A DNA stretch of 64,000 nucleotides from Clostridia bacterium (lineage in GTDB: Bacteria; Bacillota; Clostridia; Christensenellales; Aristaeellaceae): contig JAFVXE010000061.1 in assembly GCA_017501255.1 (NCBI GenBank), forward strand, positions 124,001 to 188,000, read 5' to 3'. A model generated the notes under the pieces. That model saw only the letters and a list, made by a program, of their open reading frames with translations, made no database searches and was not told the origin of the DNA. Made by a program: the position numbers and the translations under genes. Each line of letters starts with the position of its first letter. Position 1 is the first letter of the stretch. Positions 34,441-42,942 of the stretch are shown here, in pieces.

Positions 34441-36240
34441 TCAACCAAGTCCAAGCAGGCAGCCCATCTGATAAACACTGGCAGAAACCGTCCACGCCAG
34501 CAGCAGATATGCCCCATAAATCATTACGCCATACCGGGACTTGCCCAGTTCCCGGCTGATGGTGACCGTGGCAGCAGCGCAGGGCGGATACAACAAAACA
34601 AACACCAAAAAAGAAAACACAGAAAGACCGCTGGGGAAAACCGCCTGTAAACCGGCAAGCGTTACGCCGCCGCCAGCCAGCACCGCCAGCGTGCTGACGA
34701 TGTTCTCCTTGGCCAGAAGCCCGGTAAGCAGTGCCGCAACTGCCGCTGCATTGCCAAACCCGCAAGGACGGACGAACTGCGCCAACCAACCGGCAGCCGT
34801 GCCCAGCATACTATCCGCAAGGGCATGGACTGGTTGCAAAGCGAAGTTGTGGTTGCCAAGCACCCAGACCGCCATGGTTGCCAGCAGAATCACCGTAAAT
34901 GTGCGGCTGAGAAACGCCCGGCACTTCTGGCATAATTCCCGCAGGGCGTTGCCAAGGGAAGGGAGGCGGTATGGCGGCAGTTCCAGCAAAAAGGGTTCCT
35001 CATCGTTTGGGAAAGCAAACCGTTTCGCCAAAAAGCCTGCCAGAACTGCCAGAAGGATCCCCAGCAAATACAGGCTCAGCAGCACCCCCATCGCGTGATG
35101 GGGGAAAAAAGCACGGCTCAGCAACACATACACCGGCAATTTTGCCCCGCAGCTCATCAGGGGAATCAATGCCACTGTCCGGCGTCTCTCCCGGGGATTT
35201 TTCAAGCCACGGGCGCTGAGGGCAGCGGGAACGGTGCAGCCGAACCCCATCAAAAAGGGAATCAGGCTGCGGCCCGAAAGCCCGATGGCCCGCAAAGGGC
35301 GATCCATCAGAAAGGCCGCCCTTGGCAGGTAGCCGCTTTCCTCCAACAGATTCAGCTGAAACATGAGCAGCATCAGCGGCGGCAGAAAGCTCAGCACCGT
35401 GCAGACGCCGGGCAGAAGGCCCTCCGTCAGAAGATTGCGCAGTTGAGCCGCAACCCCTGCCCGGGCAAGGAACTGGGATAGCCGATCGATGCCCCATTGC
35501 AGCAGGTCGGAAAAGCATTCCGTCAGCGCCTGCCCGGGCCAGCCGAAGGATGTCAGGAAAACGAATGCCAGGCATCCCAGCAAAATCGGTACTGCCCATG
35601 GAGAATGCACCAGCACGGCATCCAGCCGGTGAGAACGGCCCGTCCCTGCTTGCAGGCAAGCGGCCACTACCCTTTCCAGATAGCGGTAGCGTCCAGCGGC
35701 AGCGTTTGTCCCATGCTGCTCCACCGGCGGCAATGCCTGTTCCGCTGCCGCTTTCAATGCTTTGCGTATCAGTACATCCACACCCTGTCCACTCCGGGCG
35801 CAGACGGGCACCACGGGAATTCCCAGTTCTTTCTCCAATACAGAAACCTGCACCCGTCCCCCGTTGCGCTGCAATTCATCCATCATATTGAGGGCCAGCA
35901 CCATCGGGCAGTTCAGCTGCAACAGCTGCAATGTCAGGTACAGATTGCGTTCCAGATGGGTGGCATCCACCACATTGATAATCACATCCGGCGGCTCATT
36001 CAAAAGAAAGTGCCGGGTGATCTGCTCCTCCTGCGAAAAAGGCGCAAGGGAATAGACCCCCGGCAAATCAACCACTTCCGGTACAGCTTCCATGGTCTGG
36101 AACCAACAGGACAGCAAAGCACCGCTTTTCTTTTCCACCGTGACGCCCGGCCAGTTGCCCACGTGCTGATGAGCCCCGGTCAACCGATTGAACAGGGTGG
36201 TTTTTCCGCAATTCTGGTTTCCAGCCAGTCCGATGACCAA
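34441..36240 (-). CDS. feoB: Ferrous iron transport protein B
   Basis: Fe(II) uptake GTPase-permease. The N-terminal G domain shows GNQNCGKTT (G1, 7-15), a switch region with NWPGVTVEKK, DLPG (G3), and NMMD (G4, about 117). Two Gate-type membrane halves follow, with GFGCTVPA and LIPLMSCGAKLPVY, the Cys-bearing pore motifs. At 599 residues it is shorter than most, mainly in the linker and C-terminus. The start is TTG 36240 behind GGGGGA. No feoA gene is found next to it. Confidence 0.94.
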   Translation of the reverse strand: MVIGLAGNQNCGKTTLFNRLTGAHQHVGNWPGVTVEKKSGALLSCWFQTMEAVPEVVDLPGVYSLAPFSQEEQITRHFLLNEPPDVIINVVDATHLERNLYLTLQLLQLNCPMVLALNMMDELQRNGGRVQVSVLEKELGIPVVPVCARSGQGVDVLIRKALKAAAEQALPPVEQHGTNAAAGRYRYLERVVAACLQAGTGRSHRLDAVLVHSPWAVPILLGCLAFVFLTSFGWPGQALTECFSDLLQWGIDRLSQFLARAGVAAQLRNLLTEGLLPGVCTVLSFLPPLMLLMFQLNLLEESGYLPRAAFLMDRPLRAIGLSGRSLIPFLMGFGCTVPAALSARGLKNPRERRRTVALIPLMSCGAKLPVYVLLSRAFFPHHAMGVLLSLYLLGILLAVLAGFLAKRFAFPNDEEPFLLELPPYRLPSLGNALRELCQKCRAFLSRTFTVILLATMAVWVLGNHNFALQPVHALADSMLGTAAGWLAQFVRPCGFGNAAAVAALLTGLLAKENIVSTLAVLAGGGVTLAGLQAVFPSGLSVFSFLVFVLLYPPCAAATVTISRELGKSRYGVMIYGAYLLLAWTVSASVYQMGCLLGLG

Positions 36241-36320
36241 CGTTCAGTCCCCCGTTTCCGCTGATGATCTTTCCTCTTTCGTTCATCAGCAGCACGGAAA
36301 AGGCCGTACGCTTTGGTACA

Positions 36321-37631
36321 TCAGGCTTCGGCGGCTGTCTGGCCGTAGGGTTCCACCAGCACCGGGGGGAGCCCCTCCTGACGCAGCCACTTGCGCAGTT
36401 CGTGTTCGATCAGGTCAACCGCCAAAGCGTCGCCATCTTCATTCTTCATGCGCTGGCCCAGTTCCTTGGCAGCCACCTCATAGCTTTTGGTGCTGACCAA
36501 TTGGGTGAGGGCCTTGCTCAGGCGGCGTACCGTCAAGTGTTCACGGGAAATGGGCTTGGGGCCCACGCCCAGCTGACGTACCCGGTTGCCCCAGAAGGGC
36601 TGATCGCCGCCAAAAGGAATGACCAGCGTAGGCTTGCCAGCCAGAATGCCTGCGGCTGTGGTACCTGCGCCGCCGTGATGCACCACGGCTTTCACCTTGG
36701 AAAACAGCCAGTCGTGGGGCACAAAATCCGCCATATATACATTGGGCGTATCCGGCAGTTCCACGCCGCCCCAGCCTTTTGCCATGATCGCCCGCACGCC
36801 GCTGCGCCCAACTGCCTCCAGAACGATGCGCTGGGTTTCGCCCATATCCCCGCTGACCATGGAGCCAAAGCCGATGTAAACAGGCGCTTCCCCGGCAGCC
36901 AGGAAAGCTTCCAGCTCCGGTTCCGGATGATAATCCGCCGCCGCCTGATCATCCAGCCAGAAACCGGTCATGTGGATGTTGGCACCCCAGTCCACAGGGC
37001 GCGGCATCAACAAGGGGCTCATGGCGTACACCACAGGCACGATATGTCCATTCAGCTGATAATTGGGCTTGGCATCCAACTTGCGGGGCGTCATCCCCCG
37101 GGCCTTGCGCCAATCGGAAAGATAATATTTCTCCAATGCACTGATGAGCAGATAGCCCACCGGGTAGGTCATGTTGTTCCATGCCCTGCCCACCCGCTGG
37201 CCGGGTGCGGCGGCAATGGGGGCAGTTTTATTGCGGTCCATAGGATAGTAGTGGGTCTGGATAAAGGGGATATGCTTCACTTCTGCGATGGACTGAATGA
37301 TCTGCCCGAAGAAAGTGGCAATCAAAGCCTCGGCATCCTCGCAGGCCGCTTCCAGATCTTCCAGAAACGGGTCGATAATATCCACCAGCGAATTGCGCAC
37401 CTGCTTTAAGAATGCAACGCCGTTGGCCCCGTTGCTCATGACCGTTGCCATGAAATCCCGCACGTCGCCGGAGATGCAATGAAAGCGCATTCCCTCTTTC
37501 AGCACTGCCTGTTCAAAGGTATCAAAAGCGGCAATTTTCACATCGTGGCCCCGGCGCTTCAGTTCTCTGCCCAAAACAATATAGGGCCGTACATCGCCTG
37601 TGGAGCCAATACAAATCATTGTAATACGCAT
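36321..37631 (-). CDS. GT1 glycosyltransferase (UGT/sterol-glucosyltransferase type)
   Basis: A 436-residue GT-B enzyme. The N-terminal half starts with ITMICIGSTGDVRPYIVLGREL, the acceptor-side signature. The C-terminal half holds VHHGGAGTTAAGILAGKPT and PFGGDQPFWGNRV, the sugar-nucleotide site of the GT1 family. Relatives glycosylate lipids, sterols, macrolides or carotenoids. The acceptor here is open, a lipid being a fair guess. GGAGG stands before ATG 37631. The upstream in-frame extension crosses the promoter and was dropped. feoB follows after 80 bases. Confidence 0.88.
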   Translation of the reverse strand: MRITMICIGSTGDVRPYIVLGRELKRRGHDVKIAAFDTFEQAVLKEGMRFHCISGDVRDFMATVMSNGANGVAFLKQVRNSLVDIIDPFLEDLEAACEDAEALIATFFGQIIQSIAEVKHIPFIQTHYYPMDRNKTAPIAAAPGQRVGRAWNNMTYPVGYLLISALEKYYLSDWRKARGMTPRKLDAKPNYQLNGHIVPVVYAMSPLLMPRPVDWGANIHMTGFWLDDQAAADYHPEPELEAFLAAGEAPVYIGFGSMVSGDMGETQRIVLEAVGRSGVRAIMAKGWGGVELPDTPNVYMADFVPHDWLFSKVKAVVHHGGAGTTAAGILAGKPTLVIPFGGDQPFWGNRVRQLGVGPKPISREHLTVRRLSKALTQLVSTKSYEVAAKELGQRMKNEDGDALAVDLIEHELRKWLRQEGLPPVLVEPYGQTAAEA

Positions 37632-37693
37632 AGGCGTGCCTCCATTCGTATCTGGATGCAAAAAGGTTGAATTTTCTTCCTGGAAACGGAAAT

Positions 37694-37722
37694 AGTATAC
37701 CGCACCCTTTGTGCAAATGCAA
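37694..37722 (-). promoter_or_regulatory. Promoter of the glycosyltransferase-feoB-nrdG operon
   Basis: Minus strand: TTGCAT (plus 37717-37722), 17-base spacer, TATACT (plus 37694-37699). Confidence 0.65.
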
Positions 37723-37748
37723 TATTGGTTGCACACTTTCACCATTTG

Positions 37749-37777
37749 TTGACGAACGGGTGTTCTCATGCTATAAT
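37749..37777 (+). promoter_or_regulatory. Promoter of the YcaQ-type glycosylase gene
   Basis: TTGACG at 37749-37754, 17-base spacer, perfect TATAAT at 37772-37777. Confidence 0.82.
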
Positions 37778-37799
37778 GATCAAAAGCGAGGTGAACACA

Positions 37800-38972
37800 A
37801 TGCAGGCAAGTTTGGAACAACTCCGGCGTTTTCTGCTGCGCAGGCATGGTCTGCTGGGGGCAAGGCGATTCCGTGGGCCGGATGGATTGATGCAGTACAT
37901 CCGGCAATGCGGCTGCATCCAGTTCGACCCGGTGGATGTATGCGGCAAGAGCCACGAGTTGGCGCTGTTGGCACGCATCCACGACTTTTCTCATCATATG
38001 CTGGATGATCTTTTATATGACAAACGCCAACTGATCGACTTCTTTGATAAGAACCTGTGCATCATGCCGGTGGAGGACTGGCCCTGTCTGGAACACATCC
38101 GCCGCTGGTACCGGGAAAACGGCCGCAGTATGGAACAGGTGAATCAGGTATCTGAACAGGTGCTGGAAACCGTGCACCAGCGGGGCCATGTCAGTGCGGA
38201 TACACTGGGACTGGAAGGCCGTGCCGATTGGTACTGGAGCGGTTCCAGCCTGAGCAGGGTAGCCTTGGAAAGCCTGTATTTCCGGGGTGATTTGGTGATC
38301 CACCACAAAAAGGGGAGCATCAAAAGCTATGCGCTGGCCTCCGATACGCTGCCTGCTGATATACTGAATGCCCCCTGCCCCTTCCCGGACGATATCACCC
38401 GGATGCGCTGGCAGGTGCTGCGCCGCATCGGTGCGATCGGCGCCCTGTGGAACCGTCCCAGCGATGCATGGCTGGGCGTGGATGGCATGAAAAGCCCCCA
38501 GCGGCAGGAGATTTTTCATTCGCTGGAGGCACAGGGCGACATTCTTCCTGTGCAGGTGGAGGGAATACCCGCCACGCTGTACATCCGTGCCGGCGAACTG
38601 GAGGACTGGAAAGCGGCGGCCACCCCCTTCACCGGCCAGAAACGGGTGCGGATGCTTGCCCCGCTGGACTGCCTGATGTGGGATCGCCGCCTGATTGAAG
38701 CCATCTTCGGTTTTGCATACACATGGGAGATCTACACGCCTGCCGCCAAGCGGAAATACAGCTATTACGTGCTGCCGGTTCTCTACGGTGAACGCTTTGC
38801 CGGGCGTATCGAACCGGTGGCCGACCGCAAGCGCAAGGTATTGACCGTTCGCAACTTCTGGCCGGAAAAAGGATTCCGGCAGACAGAAGCTTTCCGCAAA
38901 GAACTGGAAAAAGAGCTGGAACGGCTGGCTGCCTTCCATGGGCTGAGCAAGGTGGAATGGGTCGAGGGCTGA
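37800..38972 (+). CDS. YcaQ/AlkX-type winged-helix DNA glycosylase
   Basis: A 390-residue HTH_42-superfamily protein. The motif CIQFDPVDV near residue 40 is the Q-phi-D form that marks YcaQ/AlkX proteins, which unhook interstrand crosslinks and remove alkylated bases (AlkZ has Q-phi-Q). Further family blocks are ALESLYFRGDLV, LDCLMWDRRLIEAIFGF and YYVLPVLYGERFAGRI. ATG 37800 has GAGGTG before it and lies 23 bases after the -10 box. Its stop codon abuts the stop of the convergent nucleoside hydrolase gene, with no room for a terminator. Confidence 0.85.
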   Translation: MQASLEQLRRFLLRRHGLLGARRFRGPDGLMQYIRQCGCIQFDPVDVCGKSHELALLARIHDFSHHMLDDLLYDKRQLIDFFDKNLCIMPVEDWPCLEHIRRWYRENGRSMEQVNQVSEQVLETVHQRGHVSADTLGLEGRADWYWSGSSLSRVALESLYFRGDLVIHHKKGSIKSYALASDTLPADILNAPCPFPDDITRMRWQVLRRIGAIGALWNRPSDAWLGVDGMKSPQRQEIFHSLEAQGDILPVQVEGIPATLYIRAGELEDWKAAATPFTGQKRVRMLAPLDCLMWDRRLIEAIFGFAYTWEIYTPAAKRKYSYYVLPVLYGERFAGRIEPVADRKRKVLTVRNFWPEKGFRQTEAFRKELEKELERLAAFHGLSKVEWVEG

Positions 38973-39860
38973 TTATTCCCCCTGTGTCCACAACTGCAGC
39001 TTGGCAAAAAAATCTTCCAGAATGAAGCGCACATTCACCTGCTGCCACACCCGGATGGGCTTCAAGCCGGTATTCAGACGGTATGTGCAATCATCCTTCA
39101 CCTGCGGCGCTTCCCGCATTTCAAAACCCGTCAGGGGCGTATGCAGCGCAAGGCCCACCGCAGGGGAATCCCCAAACACCCAGCTTTCCCCCGGCGACCA
39201 TTCCCCTTGAGGGGATGCGCCGAAAGCCATCAGATTTTCACACAGATATGCGCCCAGCTTTCCGCAGGGCGCTACTTTTGTGAGCAGCTCTGCGTAGCCC
39301 ACCTGCATGGAAGTGTAGCATTCCTTGGGTACCTGCCACAGTTCCGTACCGGAGGCAAACAGTACATTGGCAGCATGAATATCATTGTTCATATTGAACT
39401 CCCAGCCGCCCTCCGGATAAGCGCTGCCGCCAATCCAGATGCAGGTAAGGCGGCTGCCAATCTCCGGGCATTTCAGCAGCGCACAGGCCAGATTGGTGAC
39501 AGCGCCCTGGCAAAGCACCATCAGGGGGCGTTCATCCTCCTTCAATGCCTCCTGAATGATGGCGTCAGCCGCCTGACATTCCTGCCACTGGTCCGGAGAA
39601 GCCAACGGTTTTTCTGCACCGTGATACAGCGGCACCTGCCCGGCAAGGCCCATCAATGCAAGGATATTCTCGATTTCCCGGTAGGAAGCCGCCTCGGTAT
39701 CCGGCTGGGCGAAATGTTCCGACAGGATCCCTTTCACATCCAGTTTGGGCGACATCAGCGCATGGGCAATGGCAAAGGGGTCATCCACCTCGCAGGCAGC
39801 ATCGGTATCCACCAAAACACGGATCCGTTTTTTCTCGGGTACGGAATAAAGCTGGCGCAT
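38973..39860 (-). CDS. Nucleoside hydrolase-like protein
   Basis: Member of the inosine/uridine nucleoside hydrolase superfamily. The calcium-binding Asp cluster reads VDTDAACEVDDPFA (D18, D20, D26, D27), in the widened form that is typical of one clostridial subfamily. A later Asn/Asp site in EFNMNNDIHAAN and GDSPAVGL support the fold. It likely cleaves a ribo- or related nucleoside or glycoside, not certain which. ATG 39860 has AGGAGG before it. It follows araC after 28 bases, so the AraC protein may control it. Confidence 0.8.
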   Translation of the reverse strand: MRQLYSVPEKKRIRVLVDTDAACEVDDPFAIAHALMSPKLDVKGILSEHFAQPDTEAASYREIENILALMGLAGQVPLYHGAEKPLASPDQWQECQAADAIIQEALKEDERPLMVLCQGAVTNLACALLKCPEIGSRLTCIWIGGSAYPEGGWEFNMNNDIHAANVLFASGTELWQVPKECYTSMQVGYAELLTKVAPCGKLGAYLCENLMAFGASPQGEWSPGESWVFGDSPAVGLALHTPLTGFEMREAPQVKDDCTYRLNTGLKPIRVWQQVNVRFILEDFFAKLQLWTQGE

Positions 39861-39888
39861 CACAAAACCTCCTGTTGTTCCACTTGGT

Positions 39889-40698
39889 TCAATAATCCTT
39901 GATCTGCCGCCGGTAGCCGGTGGGGCTGATGCCGGCAAAGCGATGGAAGCATCGGCTGAAATACAGTTGATCGGAAAAGCCCAGTTTTTCGCTGACCTCG
40001 CCCACCGGCAGCAGCGTTTCCCGGAGCAGGCGTGCCCCCTCCTCCATCCGCAGCCGCTGATGATATGCCTGCATGGTCATTCCCATCCGCTTATGGAATA
40101 CCGCTGCCATATGCTTATAGCTGAGAAAAAAGGCTTTTTCCAATTCCTTTGCCGCAAAGGGCTGGCAGGCGTGCCTGCTCAAATAGGCGGCGATTCTGTC
40201 CGCCAGCTCCGGCGCTGTTTGCTTGGGGCGGGCGTAATGAGCAATGTGGCTGAGCAAAACAAACAGCTGCTGATTCCGATACCACCGGCTGGTTTCCTCC
40301 CGGCTCCGGCTGGCTTCCACAAAGGCAGCCAGTTCCATCTCCAGGCTGCTGCCGGAAAGATGGGACAGCATTTTGGGCAAAAACAACCACTGTTCCTGAT
40401 TTTCAGTCACTTCATGCACCGGCTGGGGCAGAGAAAAATGCACATAGTACCAACGGGTACCCCGGGGGATCATCTGCCTGCCGAAATGGCGCAGTTCGCT
40501 TTTCAGAAACAAAAGCTGACCGGGGCCAACCGCATAATCCACCCCATCTTCCGTCACATAGATCGTGCCTTCCAGCACATAGATGAGCACATGAAAGGGC
40601 AAATTCCGATCCGCATGGATAAAGCCCTCTGCCGTTGCCAGCAGACCGCACCCCTCCGCCCTTGGCAGCCGATCATTGCTCAAACACACCCGATGCAC
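39889..40698 (-). CDS. AraC-family regulator with N-terminal cupin
   Basis: The N-terminal cupin (about 15-95: HVLIYVLEGTIYVTEDG, GQLLFLKSELRH) should bind a sugar-like ligand. The C-terminal 100 residues hold two helix-turn-helix units (KELEKAFFLSYKHMAAVFHK and VGEVSEKLGFSDQLYFSR), with the closing ISPTGYRR of the family. GTG 40698 with GGAGG six bases before it was chosen over an upstream ATG without such a site. It is divergent to GH127 and probably controls it. Confidence 0.9.
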   Translation of the reverse strand: MHRVCLSNDRLPRAEGCGLLATAEGFIHADRNLPFHVLIYVLEGTIYVTEDGVDYAVGPGQLLFLKSELRHFGRQMIPRGTRWYYVHFSLPQPVHEVTENQEQWLFLPKMLSHLSGSSLEMELAAFVEASRSREETSRWYRNQQLFVLLSHIAHYARPKQTAPELADRIAAYLSRHACQPFAAKELEKAFFLSYKHMAAVFHKRMGMTMQAYHQRLRMEEGARLLRETLLPVGEVSEKLGFSDQLYFSRCFHRFAGISPTGYRRQIKDY

Positions 40699-40752
40699 GA
40701 CAATCCTCCATATCAACCCGATAAGATTCTATGTTTTTCCTCTTCTGATGAG

Positions 40753-40781
40753 AATATAATACATACAATCCATTCTGTCAA
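40753..40781 (-). promoter_or_regulatory. araC promoter overlapping the GH127 promoter
   Basis: Minus strand: TTGACA (plus 40776-40781), 17-base spacer, TATATT (plus 40753-40758). On the plus strand TATAAT lies at 40755-40760 as the likely -10 of the GH127 gene, with a weak -35 near 40732. The two RNA polymerase sites cannot be filled at once. Confidence 0.72.
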
Positions 40782-40813
40782 CCACCCAAAAGTATCTGAA
40801 GGGAGCCATCCAA

Positions 40814-42721
40814 ATGAAAAAGCAACAGCAGGTATCCATCACCGCTTACCGCTCCGAAGGCTTTATCGGCAAATATCAGCGGCTCATCAAAGACACCGTG
40901 ATCCCCTACCAGTACAGCGTCCTTTGCGATGAAGCGCCCGGCGCAGAAAAGAGCCATGTGGTGCAGAACTTCATCAACGCCGGCAAGGCCATCCGTGGCG
41001 AGGATGTGGGCGACGGTTTCTATGGCATGGTGTTTCAGGACAGCGATGCCGCCAAGTGGCTGGAAGCAGTGGCCTATTCGCTGGCCGTGCTGCCCGACCC
41101 CGAGCTGGAAGCCACAGCCGATAAACTGATCGACATCATCGCCGATGCCCAGGACGAGGACGGCTACCTGAATACCTACTATACCATCAAGGATCAGGAC
41201 AAACGCTGGACCAACCTGTTGGAAGGCCATGAGCTGTATTGCAGCGGTCACATGATGGAAGCCGCCTGCGCTTACTACGACGCCACCGGCAAGCGCAAGC
41301 TGCTGGATGTGATGCTGAAAAACGCCGAGCACATCTATCAGCACTTTATCGTGGAAGGGGCCCCGGGCTATCCCGGCCATCCGGAGGTGGAACTGGCGCT
41401 GGTAAAGATGTACCGCATGACCGGCAACCAGCACTGCCTGGATCTGGCAGCGCATTTCATCAATGTGCGCGGCGTGGATCCCCTGTATTACGAAAAAGAG
41501 GTGGCCGCCCGCAACTGGAGCGTGTGGGGCAGCGACGGCAAGAACCCGGATTATCAGCAGAGCGGCAAACCCGTCCGGGAACAGACCGATGCCACCGGCC
41601 ACTCCGTGCGTGCTGTGTACCTGTATACCGCCATGGCTGATCTGGCTTCCATCACCGGCGACGAGAGCCTCGTCAATGCCTGCAAGGTGCTTTGGGACAG
41701 CATCACCGCCCGCCGGATGTATCTGACCGGCGGCATTGGTTCCACTGTGCAGGGCGAAGCCTTCACCGTGGACTATGATCTGCCCGGCGACACCGCCTAT
41801 GCGGAAACCTGCGCCTCCATCGGTCTGATGTTCTTTGGCTCCCGTATGCTGGAGCATCAGCCGATCAGCGACTATGCGGATATCATGGAGAAAGCCTTCT
41901 ACAATACCGTTCTGGGTGGTATGCAGCTGGATGGCAAGCGGTTCTATTATGTGAATCCGCTCGAATGCATTCCCGGCATTTCCGGGGTGGCTGTTACTCA
42001 TCGCCACGACCTGACCACCCGTCCCGGCTGGTATGCCTGCGCCTGTTGCCCGCCCAATGTAGCCCGCCTGATTTCCTCCTACGGGCAGTTTGCCTATGGC
42101 GAAAGTGACGATACCGCCTACTGCCATCTGATCGCTGCCGGTCAGGTGACCTTTGCCAATGGCGTGAAAATCCACTGCGAAACCGCCTATCCTTATGGTT
42201 TCACCGTCACCTACCGCATTGAAAAAGGCGGAAAGCTGGCCATTCGTCTGCCGGGGTGGAGCAATACCACTGCCATTACGCTCAATGGTCAGGCTGTGGC
42301 ACTGACCCCTGTGGATGGCTACCAGTACCTGAGCGTCACCGATGGCGATGTGGTGGTTATGCAGCTGGATGACAGCGTGCGCACCGTATATGCCTCCCAC
42401 AAGGTACCTCAGCTCACCGGCAAGGTGGCGCTGGGCCGTGGCCCCATCGTCTACTGCTTTGAAGGCGTGGACAACGACGGCGATGTGCTGTCCGTGGCCT
42501 TGAAGCGCGGCGGGCAGATCACTCCCTCTGCCTTTGATGAAACGCTGCTCAGCGGTGTGGTCACGCTGCAGGCGGATGCCGTTCGCCGCAAGGACGACGG
42601 CGACCTGTATTCCACCACCCCGCCGGTGGAGGAAGCCTGCACTGCCGTTGCCATTCCCTACTATACCTGGGCCAACCGCGGCGAAAACCAGATGCGGGTC
42701 TGGATGGATGAAGTGAGATAA
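40814..42721 (+). CDS. GH127 beta-L-arabinofuranosidase
   Basis: A 635-residue glycoside hydrolase. By alignment with Bifidobacterium HypBA1 (E322, E338, C340, C417, C418), the zinc-thiolate site can be placed at E315, E331, C333, C411 and C412 (GEAF, AETCAS, CACCPPNVAR). So the catalytic center is intact. HypBA1 releases L-arabinofuranose from hydroxyproline-linked or other plant arabinans. No signal peptide is seen, so the enzyme acts on imported oligosaccharides in the cytoplasm. ATG 40814 has AAGGGAG before it. Regulation by the divergent AraC protein is likely. No transporter is adjacent. Confidence 0.93.
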   Translation: MKKQQQVSITAYRSEGFIGKYQRLIKDTVIPYQYSVLCDEAPGAEKSHVVQNFINAGKAIRGEDVGDGFYGMVFQDSDAAKWLEAVAYSLAVLPDPELEATADKLIDIIADAQDEDGYLNTYYTIKDQDKRWTNLLEGHELYCSGHMMEAACAYYDATGKRKLLDVMLKNAEHIYQHFIVEGAPGYPGHPEVELALVKMYRMTGNQHCLDLAAHFINVRGVDPLYYEKEVAARNWSVWGSDGKNPDYQQSGKPVREQTDATGHSVRAVYLYTAMADLASITGDESLVNACKVLWDSITARRMYLTGGIGSTVQGEAFTVDYDLPGDTAYAETCASIGLMFFGSRMLEHQPISDYADIMEKAFYNTVLGGMQLDGKRFYYVNPLECIPGISGVAVTHRHDLTTRPGWYACACCPPNVARLISSYGQFAYGESDDTAYCHLIAAGQVTFANGVKIHCETAYPYGFTVTYRIEKGGKLAIRLPGWSNTTAITLNGQAVALTPVDGYQYLSVTDGDVVVMQLDDSVRTVYASHKVPQLTGKVALGRGPIVYCFEGVDNDGDVLSVALKRGGQITPSAFDETLLSGVVTLQADAVRRKDDGDLYSTTPPVEEACTAVAIPYYTWANRGENQMRVWMDEVR

Positions 42722-42742
42722 TCGCATATTGATTTTTGCAAG

Positions 42743-42780
42743 CAGGACAACCGGATTTCCCCGGTTGTCCTGTTTCCTTT
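42743..42780 (+). terminator. Intrinsic terminator after GH127
   Basis: CAGGACAACCGG and CCGGTTGTCCTG form a perfect 12-pair stem, then TTTCCTTT. Confidence 0.85.
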
Positions 42781-42851
42781 GGGTTGTTTTCGTTTTCTTT
42801 CGGGCAAAATGGTATTGTCCCATATGACCGGCAATGCCCGAAGGGCAGGAT

Positions 42852-42881
42852 TTGACAGGCCCTTTGCTGTTGGATTATAAT
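42852..42881 (+). promoter_or_regulatory. Promoter of the aldolase-decarboxylase operon
   Basis: Perfect TTGACA at 42852-42857 and TATAAT at 42876-42881, with an 18-base spacer. The leader is about 55 bases and holds no riboswitch that I can recognise. Confidence 0.82.
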
Positions 42882-42942
42882 AAAGGTTGCCATTTCAGGC
42901 GTCGAAAACCGCCATCCATCGCCTGTTTAGAAGGAGTAGCGT

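Noticed and set aside
40778..42823. 681-codon minus-strand frame opposite GH127
   Set aside because: The GH127 zinc-thiolate residues are intact on the plus strand. The other frame is a shadow of GC-rich codons.
42882..42942. Riboswitch in the leader of the fusion gene
   Set aside because: The leader is only about 55 bases, and no known aptamer motif or terminator stem was found.
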